A DNA stretch of 64,000 bases. It comes from Glebionis coronaria (taxonomy: Eukaryota > Streptophyta > Magnoliopsida > Asterales > Asteraceae). The translations under genes and the position numbers were made by a program. Positions 30,695 through 44,429 of the stretch are shown here, one piece after another (positions within the stretch are counted from its first letter, which is position 1; every line of letters starts with the position of its first letter). A model generated the notes under the pieces. The model searched no databases and was not told the origin of the DNA. It saw nothing but the letters and a program-made list of their open reading frames with translations. The stretch covers positions 77,727,696 to 77,791,695 of the forward strand of contig CM046878.1 of the NCBI GenBank assembly GCA_025667525.1. The letters are read 5' to 3'.

Positions 30695-32028
30695 TGTGAC
30701 AACCGTGGTTTTGAGGTTCGTCACTTAGTTTTATTTTGTGCTAGTTACGTGTCTTTACGTGTTTATGTGCTTATTGGTTTGTATAGATTGTGGTTTGGAT
30801 ATCGTTTCCGGTACGGGGTACCTTGTGAGTGAAACGATGTGTGATGATTTCATGTTCATGAGCTCACATGGTAGTGACTATGAACAGAGATGGTGTTATT
30901 TAGTGGTTTTATGTATACGTATATGTATTATAGAAAATCGTATTTTTACGATTTACGGTTTAGCATTTTGAGGTCTCGGATGAGGTATTTAGTCACGGGA
31001 GTATTTTTCGGGATGGTTTTAAGTCATTTAGGACTTAAATATAAAGTTTATTTCAAATTCCAAGAGTTTTTATAAAACTGTATATTTTACGTCTTTTACG
31101 GTAAACGCGTAAATTTGACTAGTTTTACGGTTTTGAGGTTTTGGAAATTTTAGGAGCTGAAATAAATTAAGGGAAATTAAGGTAATATTAATAAGATATT
31201 AATTAATAATAAAATTTAAAAAAAACGAAATTAAGGGGGGGTGTGGGTCGGTTTTGGACGCAAGAAAAGGAAGGGAAAAAGGAAAAAGGAAAGTGGGCTT
31301 TGGGTTGGACTAGGATTCACTCATACCCTGTATAATGTTTTATTCTAAATCAAAAGTCATTAATTTTCTTCCTTGAGTCTTATAGCCGACGGTTTAAGGA
31401 GAGTTTTTAGGGTTCCATTGTTTTTTTCATCTTCCATTAATCTTAAGGTAAAACCTTCGTAATCCCTTTTTAATTTAATTGTTTTTAATGTTTATATAAT
31501 CATCTTATGATGGATTTAGGTTAGGGTTTAAATAAAAATCTGTATATTAATGAAATCATAATGATTAGGTGGTTTAGAGCTTGTAATTAGTGGGATTATG
31601 GGTAATTAATTAAGTTAATTTAATTAAACCCGTTTTTAAAAACTGGGCAGAATTTAGGGTCAGTAGTTTTGATCATATAGGGAGTTCTACAAACTCTTAT
31701 TTTGCGATCCAAGTATCCTTGGAAAGTTAATTGAAGTGGCTTTCAAATTCAAGAAACGAGAACTAAATTGGAGGACGGGAAGTGGGTCAAAAACAGGTTA
31801 CATCAGTCGGGTGTCAAAACTGTTTTCGGGTCAGCCTGTTTTTTTTTTATGTTTTGGATTCTTTGGGGTACTTAGGGTTACATTGGGACTTTCAAACGAA
31901 CATGGGAGTTGGTTAATATGTTATAGGAAGTATCTGCATTGGGAATAACAAAATGGGTTAGGGTAAGACCCCCTAATCATAACAAACTTTTTGTATGTTC
32001 AAAATCAGTAAAATCTGGATAGACAAAA

Positions 32029-32102
<74 letters not shown>

Positions 32103-33269
32103 GGGCCTTAACAGTAGCTTTAAGGTTGGGGCAAATGGGAGGAGTTAGCTAACATATGTAAGGGCATAGGGTTTCCTTTACAGAGATCATGGGTATGTTT
32201 AGGTGGGCGTTTGGCTTATATTTTGGAGACCTAAAAACCGGGACTGTTTTGGGTAAAATGTTAACGGGACGGGTTATGAAGTGAACTAAGTTAAGGGCTT
32301 TATAGAGGGGTGTAATGAGATGCTTAGAGCATATAAATGGGGTATTTATATAGGAGAGGGTTCTATGTCCATCATAGGTTGATGAGCCATCTTAGTGATT
32401 GGTTCATGTTTTGATTATGTGTTTTTGGTTTGTTAGCTTTTCGCTAGTGCACGGATTTTTGGAGAAGTTCAATCAGTTGAGTTTCATAGGCCCATGTTTT
32501 CTAATGATTATGACTTCCAGATGGGATGGAAGAGACACTGTTTTGTTATTTATAAATTATGTTGTGAATGTTTTGCGTTTGGTGATGGACTTGTGTGTGC
32601 ATACTTATGCGATTAACTGCTAGTTGATTCTTGATTGTTTATGATTTGACTTGGTACCAAGGGGATATTGGCAAGGCTGGGCCTTGGGATTGGTTCATAG
32701 GTGTTTGGACGCCTATGGGAGTATGGTGTTTGGTAAGGCTGGGAGCCTTGGATTTGGGTTGTTTTGTTAAATCTTAAATATTAGTTGTTAATGCATGTTA
32801 GTATCACATTGTCCATATGTTTCTTAGATTTGGTTATTATTCATAGCTTATGGTATGATTTTGGCGTTGGAGTCTAAACCTATGACTTTCACCAACTTTA
32901 TGTTGACGTGTTTTAGAGTCTCTTTCAGGTGAAAATGTGGTTAAGCTTGAGAATATGAGTGGATAGATTTGGAGGCATTAGGATTGCATATAGAAGGAGA
33001 TCCCCGTTCCTTCTTAGTTTCTTTTGTTTGTTTAATAAGTGATACTGTTGACACCTATATGTTTGCTTTGTTCATGTATTGTTTGTCTTGGGTAAGAGGT
33101 AGGACTGTTACCTACTTACCTAGACTCCCGCATTGTTGAGATATTGTCATGACTTTTGTGTCACCATTTTATGACATTTCTTATTTCATTTAGTTATCTC
33201 TATAGACACGCCATGTTGTGATGATATCCATATGCCGCGCTCCATATTCCGCCATGGTGGGGTGTGACA
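30695..33269 (+). repeat. 3' LTR (2575 bp)
   Basis: Near-identical to the 5' LTR. The 56-bp length difference is almost all explained by a longer TA run (32030-32100, 71 bp, against 17 bp). Confidence 0.93.
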
Positions 33270-34108
33270 GTATAATTATCTAGGTTGTTGACTGTGTGTT
33301 GAGCACTACTCCAGATTCTTGTGACTATCACCATACTGTTAAGGTGAGTTCATGGCCCCACTTTTCGTATATTGACAAAATTTTAAATCCTTTTTGGGAG
33401 AGAAAACATGCAACAGATTTATGGATATAAACTAAACTATACCAACTTGATTATATGTGCCTATTGTAGAATTCCTCATGACCCGTGAACTGATACTGTT
33501 AAAATCGTTGGATTACCTGAATGTTATAACTAGATCTATTTGGGATTGAGCATCCCTACCTGGGTGAGTCATGCTCACTGTGCCTTGGCCGGGACAACAT
33601 GTGTTTACCATGTCAGCACTTATTATTGATGGGTGCCTGTTTAGAAAGGGCGAAGCGCTCTCATTTGTTGAGGGCTCAACTATGTCAAGTGTCAGTTTCG
33701 GGCAATAGGCAGTATAATTACCTTTAAACAGTAATGCTTTGTGCCTTACCGTTTCAGTGACTATTTATATCCAGACTATATAACTAAACCTATGAATTCA
33801 CCAACATTTTGTTGACCCTCAAAAGCATGTTTTTCTCAGGTGTTTGAAGCAGGTAGTTACTATATGCATGGACTGTAGCATTTGAGTAGACAGCATCTTA
33901 GCAAGCATCTGGGGATTTTCATATGGGACTCATGAACAATCTTTACTTTATGTCAGAACTATTTTAAATAATGATTTGCACTCTTGGTCATGTAATAAAT
34001 GTTTGATAATCTTTTATCTGATGCTCTATGTACTATTTGCTATTGATCCACCCACGTGACACCCAATTATTATATCCGCTGCATATTAACCAATTTGGGG
34101 ATGTCACA
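33270..34108 (+). repeat. Truncated LTR remnant of another Gypsy element
   Basis: Contains CCTATGAATTCACCAACATT followed by TTGTTGACC, parallel to the matching part of the Tekay LTR (CCTATGACTCTCACCAACTT, TATGTTGACG), and a CTCAGGTG motif in the same place. Ends GGGGATGTCACA, an LTR-type terminus. Its left part is lost or lies across the 10.5 kb insertion before 22718. Confidence 0.5.
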
Positions 34109-34343
34109 CTCGACGAGTCTAATTAGTAGGGTAGACTCATTCCTCTTATTTCTCTTGAAAACGTTGTGCACGCGTGCGCCAGTAGGCAACATATAACATA
34201 GAAAGAAAATGTGTATGCCAAAAAGAAATGTTTTCAGAATGCGCCGTGGAACTAGCTAGGAACCACGATAGTTTTAATAATACTTGAAAGATTTTTAATA
34301 CATGAAATAAAAATATATATATATTGGTTCAAGAAGTTCGCCG
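34109..34343. other. Spacer between LTR remnant and Tat pol
   Basis: No gene. It may belong to the 3' non-coding region of the minus-strand Tat element, but I find no purine tract or 3' LTR. Confidence 0.4.
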
Positions 34344-35515
34344 CTAAAGGTAGCACTTCTTCAGGTGGCATATGTTCCAAGGCCTTTGTAGGTCGTGACC
34401 ATCCATGTCGCGTAGTCGATACGCGCCATTTCCCAGTGCATCTGTCACCATGTAAAGTCCTTCCCACTTGGGCCCAAGTTTTCCTGTATTCTCAGCGCGG
34501 CTGGCCGCGTTTGAGCGATACACGATATCACCTGGTCTGAAAGAAGTCTTTCGCACCCTAGCATCGTAGTAACCCTTCATTTTTGCTTTTGACTTGGCTT
34601 CGTATATAGCTGCCAACTCTCTCCGCTCCTCGATTATGTCTAGGTTTTTTTTTGGGTAAAGGGGAATCCAAACCCCGGTAAAATATTTTTCATTCCTCTT
34701 CGACATCGCTCTACGGCTGGACAAGCCAACACGCATCGCTAGTCGTAATTATGTCTAGGTTCAGTCGTAGCTCCTCGTCATTTGTGACCATGTCCACATC
34801 TACTGTGCGGAGTGTTTGCAATCCAACCTCGGCTGGGATAACTGCCTCTGTGCCATATGTCAGAGCGAAAAGAGGTATCACTCGTAGCTGTTTTTATCAT
34901 CGTGTGATGTGCCCACAAGACATGTGATAACTCATCGAACCATTTTTTATTGTGTTCCCCCAATCGCGCTTTTATGCCATCTCCCAAAATCCTGTTTACT
35001 CTTTCCACAAGTCCATTTGTTTGCGGATGGGCTACCGACGCGAACCACTGGTGTATGTTACTTTTCGTGCACCAATCTTTGAATGGGTTCTCCGCGAATT
35101 GTTTTCCATTATCAGAAACTATCTCCACGGGTAGTCCGAAGAGACATACTATATTGTCCCATACGAACATTTTTACTTGGTTTCTTGTGATTGTTGCGGC
35201 CGCCTTTGCTTCAATCCATCTTGTGAAGTAATCCATGGCGACTATGAGGAACTTAATTCCACCCGCAGCTACAGGAAAAGGTCTTGCAATGTCTATTACC
35301 TACTTGAAAAATGGCCAAGGGGAAGTGATAGGTGTCAGCTCCTCTTGGGGTTGTCGTGGTATCAGCCTGTGTACCTGGTAGTCATTGCATTTGTTGATGA
35401 GCGTTTGCGCGTCTGTGTGCATGGTTGGCCAGTAATACCCACTGCGCAACGTTGTTGCCACCACGGAACTTGGTCCTGCGTGCATGCCGCATGATCCCTC
35501 GTGTATTTCACTAGT
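34344..35515 (-). pseudogene. Tat integrase
   Basis: Inserts element cDNA into the genome. The zinc-binding N-terminus reads HEGSCGMHAGPSSVVATTLR then NKCNDYQVHR; the second Cys of the HHCC set is Tyr, so zinc binding would fail. The core has all three acidic residues: MDYFTRWIEAK, IVSDNGKQFAENPFKDW and NGLVERVNRILG. The C-terminus keeps RPGDIVYRSNAASRAENTGK, LGPKWEGLYMVTDALGNGAY and NICHLKKCYL, with no chromodomain. Frames break near 35240-35300 and 34740-34860. Confidence 0.9.
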
Positions 35516-35559
35516 GAAATATTGATCTTAGCGCGACCCCACGCATATTAGCCATTGTT

Positions 35560-36239
35560 GAAGAAATGATCATTTGTAAAGAATCCCATCTCGGACTTCA
35601 GATTGCCTCGAACGTCTTCGTATTCTCTGCGCTTTGATTTTGTCATACGGGAGCGAATCCCTCGTCAAATAGTCCACAATTGGTGTCATCCATGTAGGAA
35701 TTTCTTCTTCCACTACCAATGTGACATCTTGCTCTTTTATTGACTTGTCTTTAAGGATCTCCACCAGGACCTGGTTTGATAAGTGTGCGAAGCTGGTGGA
35801 CGCTATTTTGCTAAGTGTGTCTGCTTTCTTGTTCTCCCCCTGGGTACTTGGCGTATTTGGAACTTATCAAATCGTTCAATCAACGTCTTGGCCTTTTGTA
35901 AGTATTGTACCATGTTTTCTTCTTTCGCCTTATATTTGCCAAGTATATGATTTGCTACCAATCAAGAATCCACGTTTGCTTCAAGGTTGTGCACACCCAT
36001 TCGTGTTGCAATTCGTAGTCCTGCTATCAACGCCTCGTATTCTGCCTTGTTATTTGTAGCTGTGAACTCAAAACGCAGTGCGTACGTGAACTCCATTCCT
36101 TCGGGATTGGTGAGTATGAGCCATGCGCCAGATCCATCAGTGCAAGAAGACCCATCAGTAAATAAGATCCATGAGGCTTGGTCTTTTTCCTTTTGTTGCA
36201 GCCCCTGAACCTCCTCTTCTTGTTTTTCAACAATGAAAT
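35560..36239 (-). pseudogene. Second, archaeal-type RNase H (aRNH) and linker of Tat
   Basis: Encodes LTDGSSCTDGSGAWLILTNP, then FTATNNKAEYEALIAGLRIA, NLEANVDSWLVANHILGKYK, IRQVPRGENKKADTLSKIAS and the linker EIPTWMTPIVDYLTRDSLP. The acidic residues of the RNase H fold are visible: Asp in LTDGSS, Glu in KAEYEAL and Asp in KKADTLS. The usual middle Asp block reads NVDSWLVANH. A duplicated RNase H of this kind between the first RNase H and integrase is a hallmark of Tat elements. The region is split across frames. Confidence 0.82.
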
Positions 36240-36585
36240 CTTCTAGAATTTGTCCTTTTACGGCATTGCGCGGTCTGTATGTAATGTCGTGTTCCCCTAA
36301 TAGAACACTTCACTTTTGAAATCTACCCGGGACGTCTGGTTTTGATATTACATGTTTTATGGGTTGATCTGTTATCACCACTATCGGGTGCGCTTTGAAG
36401 TATCTGCGCAACCTTTTTGCTGCAAACACAAGTGCGAGTACCAATTTCTCCATTAAGGTATAGTTTAGTTACGCGCTCTGTAATGCTCTGCTTATGAAGT
36501 ATACTGGTGTTTGCACATTTTTCCTATACGTCATTAGCACTGCGCTTATCGCTCCATGTGTGGCAGACAAATACATTATCATCTC
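36240..36585 (-). pseudogene. Tat Gypsy-type RNase H
   Basis: Follows RT and reads MYLSATHGAISAVLMTYRKN, PVYFISRALQSA, MEKLVLALVFAAKRLRRYFK and AHPIVVITDQPIKHVISKPD. These are the blocks of retroelement RNase H, which degrades the RNA strand of the hybrid. Interrupted by at least one stop (after LQSA) and another after RFQK. Confidence 0.78.
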
Positions 36586-37460
36586 TTATTTAGGACATGG
36601 TGCGACTAACATAGGGAATGAAGCTAAATGTGTTTTTAGTTCCTCGAAAGCTTTCTCAGCTTCCTTTGTCCAATTGAAGTCTCCTTTCTTGATGCACTTC
36701 TTGAGTGTTTTAAATAAAGGGAGCGACTTCTCTACAGATTTGGACAGGAATCTATTCAACCATGTGAGCTTCCCATTTAGGGACTGTACTTCCTTTTTCG
36801 TCTTTGGGCTTTGAAGCTGAATGACCGCGTCTGTCTTTTCTGGACAGGGTTTGATGCCATTAGGGTCAATCATGTATCCTAGGAACATGCCCTCTGTGGC
36901 CCTAAAAGTTCATTTCTTTGGGTTCAGCTTCATGTTTATTCTCCTAAGCATTGAGAATGTTTCCTCTGTATCCCAGATAAGTTCACTCTCTGTGTGACTT
37001 TTTATTACCAGGTCATCAACATATACCTCCAAATTTCGCCCTATTTTGCTTTCGAACGCTTTGTCAACTAACCGTTGATAGGTGGCTCCTGCATTCTTAA
37101 GTCCGAATGGCATTTTTGTGTAGCAATACACGCCCTGGCTTGTATGGAATGCTATTTTTTCTTCATCTTGATCTGCCATTTGTATCTGATGGTACCCTTT
37201 GTATGCATCCAGGAAGCATTTAAAAGGATACCCGCACAATGATTCTACTTTCCAATCTATTTCTGGGAGTGGATAGCAGTCTTGGGGGTACGCCTTATTG
37301 AGGTCCGTGAAGTCAACACACATCCGCCAGCTGCCATCATGTTTCTTTACCATTATTGGGTTGGTTTGCCAATCATGGTAGTAGACCTCCTTCATGATTC
37401 ATGCGTCTACTAGCTTCTTTACTTCCTCAAGTATCACGTTTTTACGCTCTGGGGCCTGTC
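36586..37460 (-). pseudogene. Tat reverse transcriptase
   Basis: Copies element RNA into cDNA. Motifs in order: VRQKKRGQAPERKNVILEEV, an in-frame TGA before IMKEVYYHDW, NPIMVKKHDGSWRMCVDFTD, LNKAYPQDCYPLPEIDWKVE, FKCFLDAYKGYHQIQMA, KMPFGLKNAGATYQRLVDKA, and the catalytic YVDDLVIKSHTE. After a short break near 36900 come FLGYMIDPNGIKPCPEKTDA and LNGKLTWLNRFLSK (thumb/connection). The catalytic YVDD and the upstream FLDAYKGY aspartate are both kept. Inactivated by the TGA near 37396 and a frame break near 36900. Confidence 0.92.
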
Positions 37461-37474
37461 CTCTTTTCTTTTGC

Positions 37475-37981
37475 CTAACTGGGGGGGGGGGGGGGGTATC
37501 CTTCGCGGATTTGAAGCTTATGCTCAACTATTGAACTTGGTACCCCTGTCATGTCTTTGGGCTCCCATGCGAAGATGTCCAGGTTGTTTTTCAAGAGGCA
37601 GCACATGTCAACCTTTCCTTCGTCAGACAATGTCCCCCTGATGGTTATCTCTTGATCTGGATATTGTGGATGAACTGTCACTTTTAGGTTCGGCGGTGTG
37701 TCTATCCTTGGTTCTATTCTAACCCGAGGAGGTTCTGTGATAGTGTTGCACTCTGGAAGTGCTATCGATGTATTAAAGATTGTTACGATTCCTCCCTCCA
37801 CTGGGAATTTCATCATGACATGGGCCGTAGAGGGTACTGCTCGCATTGCTAGTATGGCAGGTCGCCCAATAGTTCCATTATACTGCGATGGCGACCGTAT
37901 GATTAAAAAATTCATGGAAACTTTTGTTGAATGTTCATCGTTTCCTACTTTTACGACTAGCTTCAGTTGGCCTAAAGGCAC
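37475..37981 (-). pseudogene. Tat protease C-terminal region and PR-RT linker
   Basis: Continues the protease with NGTIGRPAILAMRAVPSTAH and VMMKFP, the conserved second half of Tat proteases (usually YNAIIGR...LRAxxSTxHxxMKFP). The frame then goes through an acidic linker with IFAWEPKDMTGVPSSIVEHK, the start of the RT region. It ends in a proline run encoded by the 16-bp C tract, where the reading frame is lost. Confidence 0.8.
37481..37496. repeat. (G)16 homopolymer
   Basis: Sixteen consecutive G on the plus strand. In the minus-strand pol it follows codons for REGYPP and precedes VRQKKRGQAPER, so it is an expansion of a short C run in the original coding sequence. It breaks the frame. Confidence 0.95.
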
Positions 37982-38028
37982 ACCGCTTCCCCACTGAATC
38001 CAATGAGCGGGGAAGTTGTAGGCACCAT

Positions 38029-38679
38029 TCAGCTCCTTACTTTTGCGTTGAGTTTTAGGAAACAGTGCTCATATAGTATTTCTGCTGACGAGCCTCCATC
38101 AACATAAATACGGTGTATACTATGTTCACCAATGTTTATTTCTATCACTAACGGGCCTTCTGCCACATTCCTCTTGCTGAGTGGTGGGAAGGAGATGTCT
38201 CTTCCTTTTGAGAATTTTTTGCTCACCTTTTGTTTTGTCCTTCGCTGCCATGACTCCACCATGTAAATATTCGCGCTAGTGATTTTTAATTTCTCGTCTT
38301 CCGCGGTTTCTTTGACAAGGTGTTTCAGCTTGCCTTTTTTCACCATATTCTCGATATGCTTTTGAAGTTGAATACATTCGTTCGTAGTGTGCCCCTTCTC
38401 ATCATGATATTCACAATATCTGTTGCCGACGCGTCTTTCTACCAGGGTGTTCATTGGTAATGGTCTTGGGAAATTCGCACCTTCTGATATGAGGATTTCT
38501 CTTGGGGTTAACTTAAGGGGTAAACCTAAAGTTACTGTCTCTCCCCTCTCTTTTATTTCCTCGGTAATCGAGAACTCCAGGCCTACTTGGCCCTTTATTG
38601 GGCGCGTCGCGATATATGTAGTAATGAGCGTTTTGCATCACTTCTGAGGCAGCTGATTCCCCTGTACGAAGAATCTTAC
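38029..38679 (-). pseudogene. Tat gag C-terminus and start of protease
   Basis: Gag packages the retroelement RNA. The frame carries QNAHYYIYRDAPNKGPSRPG, then a zinc-knuckle-like CEYHDEKGHTTNEC (C-x2-H-x4-H-x4-C), as in Tat Gag. Downstream, YVDGGSSAEILY is the Tat form of the aspartic protease active-site loop, with the catalytic Asp in DGG. The N-terminal half of Gag is missing because another LTR begins at 38680. Reading shifts frame at least once between 38454 and 38513. Confidence 0.8.
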
Positions 38680-41319
38680 TGTAACAACCCAAACCCGTGG
38701 TCATTATTTAATTATATTTTTACGTATATTTTTGAAATTATTGACGAGGTTGATTGTCATAACGATTGGTGATTTGATTTGGATGGATGTTGAAAGTTAT
38801 ATTTTTACGTTTTGACGAGTTGCGAGGATTATTAGTAATGATGATATCAACGGATGCCCGAAAAATTTACGTTTTATTTTAGACATGTCGATGTTTAATA
38901 TTTTGACGTTTTTATTTTAATGTCGTATTAAGTCGTGCCGGGACTATATAATATCATATTTTGTGTGCGTTTTCAAGTTTTGAAAAGTATTTTTATGAAA
39001 CCCGAGACCCGTAAATATTTTTAAAAGTGACTAATAGTCATTTCTCGCCTTTTAACCAAGTATTTGCATTTTGGTCCACAAGAATCACAATTGGCAAAAA
39101 TTACCCTAAACTTTTTCCATATAAAATGGAAAAATAAACACACATTTACACACAAAACCCACCAACTAGTAAAATCATCTCTCTCCTCTCCTCCCACTCA
39201 AACAAACCGTCACCCCTTAGCCACCAAAACCATAGATTTTTAAAAATCTAGCTTGATTCTATAAATTCTAATCAAAGACCCATTTTTATCTTTTGATTCT
39301 CTACATTTTGGTATGAAATTTAGCTACATGCATGAACATTTTATAAAAACCCATTTTTGGTGAAAAATCATGTGTTTTGATCTTAAATAATTGTTGTATG
39401 TAGGTGTTATTGTTGTTATACATTATTTTTAATGGTTGCATGTTAAAATTTTTAGTTTGGTTTTATTTGATTTGATTATCTAGGATGATATAGTGTGTTA
39501 GGATTGAAAGTAGTAGTATTGGGATGATTATAGTGGTAAAAATGATGTTAAAATATGGTGAAAATTTGATTTTGAATGATTTTTAAGAATGTATTTTTGA
39601 CCAGAATAAAAAAGGTAATTTTTGAAAAATATGAGTTTGAGTATGGTATGAACTAACTAGATATTGTCGTAGAGGATGTCTTAAGCTTCGATTTGGTATA
39701 AAGTAGAGCTTCTAGCTCCAAACGAGCGAAAAGTTGCGTTAGTTTGATTATTCGTGTACCGGGAGACGAGTATCGGCACAATATATAATTGTTGTCGATA
39801 TTTGGATCAAATCTCGAGGACTATAAAAAGGATTTTGAAATGAGTCAAGGACTGATGTTAAGTGATAAACATGAGGATGTTAAGTTTATTTACAAAGACG
39901 AGTGTTGGTTTTGTAAACGGAGTTAAATAAATAAGTTTAAAATACTATATGAATTGTTGACGTAAAACTGTCCGATTTTTGTAATTCGAAGATGAGTCGG
40001 GCAGGGAACTTTAAAAGTAAAATCTTTTAAGCAACTTTTCAGAGGTCTTTCTATATATAGTAAGTGAAGTTTCTGATTAGTATCATAAGCTATTGACGTA
40101 TTTAAGTAAGGAAAACAGTTTTGACAATCAAAAGATATATATCGACAGTTTTTGAAAGAATAAAAATATAAAAGTGTACGTAAAAAGGATTTATTTAATT
40201 GAGTATGGTGTGAGTTTGATTTTTACTTTGAGATATTTATTTCATTTTATTAAGTATGAAATATTACTTGTATGTATTATTAAAGACACGCGTTTTATTT
40301 TGATAGATTGTGAATTTCGTGTTCGCCAGGCATCATCGGTCGTTGAAAGTCGTCATACTACTGTTAATACTTCAGGTGAGTCTATAGCCTCGCTTTCTAC
40401 TTGTTTCAATGATTTTAAAACCCGCGAGGGGGATACATGCTATTTGAAGTAAAATGAACACATGTCATGAGTAATTGTTGGACCCGAATGTTGCCTTTGT
40501 TGCCTTTGTTGATTTGAATTGTATAAGTACCTAAATTGCAAAAGTCCCTAAATTCATAAGCCTTTAACTATCTTCTGACTTGATGTTGCGAGTTAGGAAT
40601 AGCCGCTTATTCTAATGATAGTACTATTGGGCTGACGACCCTATACGCTGAGTAACCTCTGGGAAGGATAATTTTACGAGAATGAGAATTGGTATTCTTG
40701 CAATTGATACCCTAGTAGGGCACTGGAATTCATATAGTCATGCTGGCATTTGGCGTGGGTGACTAAGTTCAGGGGTCGGTGTCATGAGCTTTATACAATT
40801 CATTAGATATTGCTATAAGATGAAATACTTGATTAATAGATTGTATGGCCACAATGCTATTAAACAATTGTGAATGATTTTTCGATGTGTTCAAATATGT
40901 TTTGTTAAACCTATAGACTTGCTTAACCTTTGTGTTGATGATTTTAAGCATGTATTTCAGGTACTTGAAGTTGTTGAGTTGCGGAGCTTGCTGGAGAAGG
41001 ATTACGGGATTGCTTTTGTAGTATTGTTGTCTAAAACAGATTTCTTTCCCATTTGTCATAAATTTATAGTATATGGTGAAGTATTTTGGTAAAAGGTTTG
41101 TCGTTTTGTTAAGATCCTTGGGGAACCTGTACTCTATGCTGGTATATTTTTAAACTGATTTTACTTGGGATTGAAGGTTTTAGACATTGATTTAAATTAT
41201 ATCCTTATTTATTCCTAAATATACTGTTTTTAGGTCATATAAAGAGTTTATGAAATGAGATTGGTGAATAACACCCAATTGTGTATTTCTGCTGCGCAGT
41301 GTAAATTGGGGGTGTTATA
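38680..41319 (+). repeat. 5' LTR of a further Gypsy element (2640 bp)
   Basis: Begins TGTAACAACCCAAACCCGTG exactly where the Tat gag frame stops. Ends GGGGTGTTATA, one base from the TGTTACA expected to mirror the start. A TATA-like CCATATAAAATGG lies near 39117. It is followed by a primer-binding-site-like sequence, so it is a 5' LTR and not a solo LTR. No 3' copy occurs in the window. Confidence 0.72.
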
Positions 41320-41322
41320 GAT

Positions 41323-41335
41323 TGGTAACCAGAGC
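41323..41335 (+). promoter_or_regulatory. Primer-binding site, imperfect
   Basis: TGGTAACCAGAGC is close to the initiator tRNA-Met PBS TGGTATCAGAGC, with one extra base and one change. The following TTAGTTATAGCGAATTAGG parallels the sequence after the Tekay PBS at 25261. Confidence 0.65.
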
Positions 41336-44384
<3,049 letters not shown>

Positions 44385-44429
44385 TTACATTATATATAAG
44401 AGGAGGGATTTGCCACGTCATCTATCAGG

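Larger units (their letters stand above)
22723..33269 (+). mobile_element. Complete Tekay/Del-type Gypsy LTR retrotransposon, coding-dead
   Basis: Two LTRs (22723-25241 and 30695-33269) flank a 5453-bp interior with a primer-binding site just after the 5' LTR and a purine tract just before the 3' LTR. Flanking pentamers are CTATA (22718-22722) and GTATA (33270-33274), a target duplication with one mismatch. Both LTRs run TGTGACA...TGTGACA. The interior keeps only echoes of a chromovirus polyprotein. By eye the LTRs differ at about 2 percent of positions in the first 430 bp and the last 345 bp, so insertion looks recent compared with the decay of the coding region. Confidence 0.9.
34344..38679 (-). 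mobile_element. Tat-lineage Gypsy retrotransposon, truncated
   Basis: Minus-strand order gag, PR, RT, RNase H, second RNase H, INT. The second (archaeal-type) RNase H and the absence of a chromodomain place it in the Tat branch (Ogre/Retand relatives). It is cut in gag at 38679 by an inserted LTR, lacks both of its own LTRs in the window, and carries several stops and frameshifts. The poly-G run at 37481-37496 falls between PR and RT. Confidence 0.88.

Noticed and set aside
22766..32623. Pairs of similar 60-77 codon frames, for example 22766-22999 and 30738-30971
   Set aside because: They lie at matching positions in the two LTRs of one retrotransposon and have no coding motif.
33270..34108. 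Possible tail of a third full-length retrotransposon
   Set aside because: Only an LTR-like right end is seen, with no partner LTR, PBS or purine tract. Kept as a remnant only.
34950..38772. Plus-strand frames over the Tat element
   Set aside because: Shadows of the minus-strand pol, whose motifs (YVDD, DDE, TDGSS) are clear in the other strand.
38680..41319. Solo LTR interpretation
   Set aside because: A primer-binding-site-like sequence and gag-like interior follow, and the pentamers outside do not match, so it is a 5' LTR of a truncated element.
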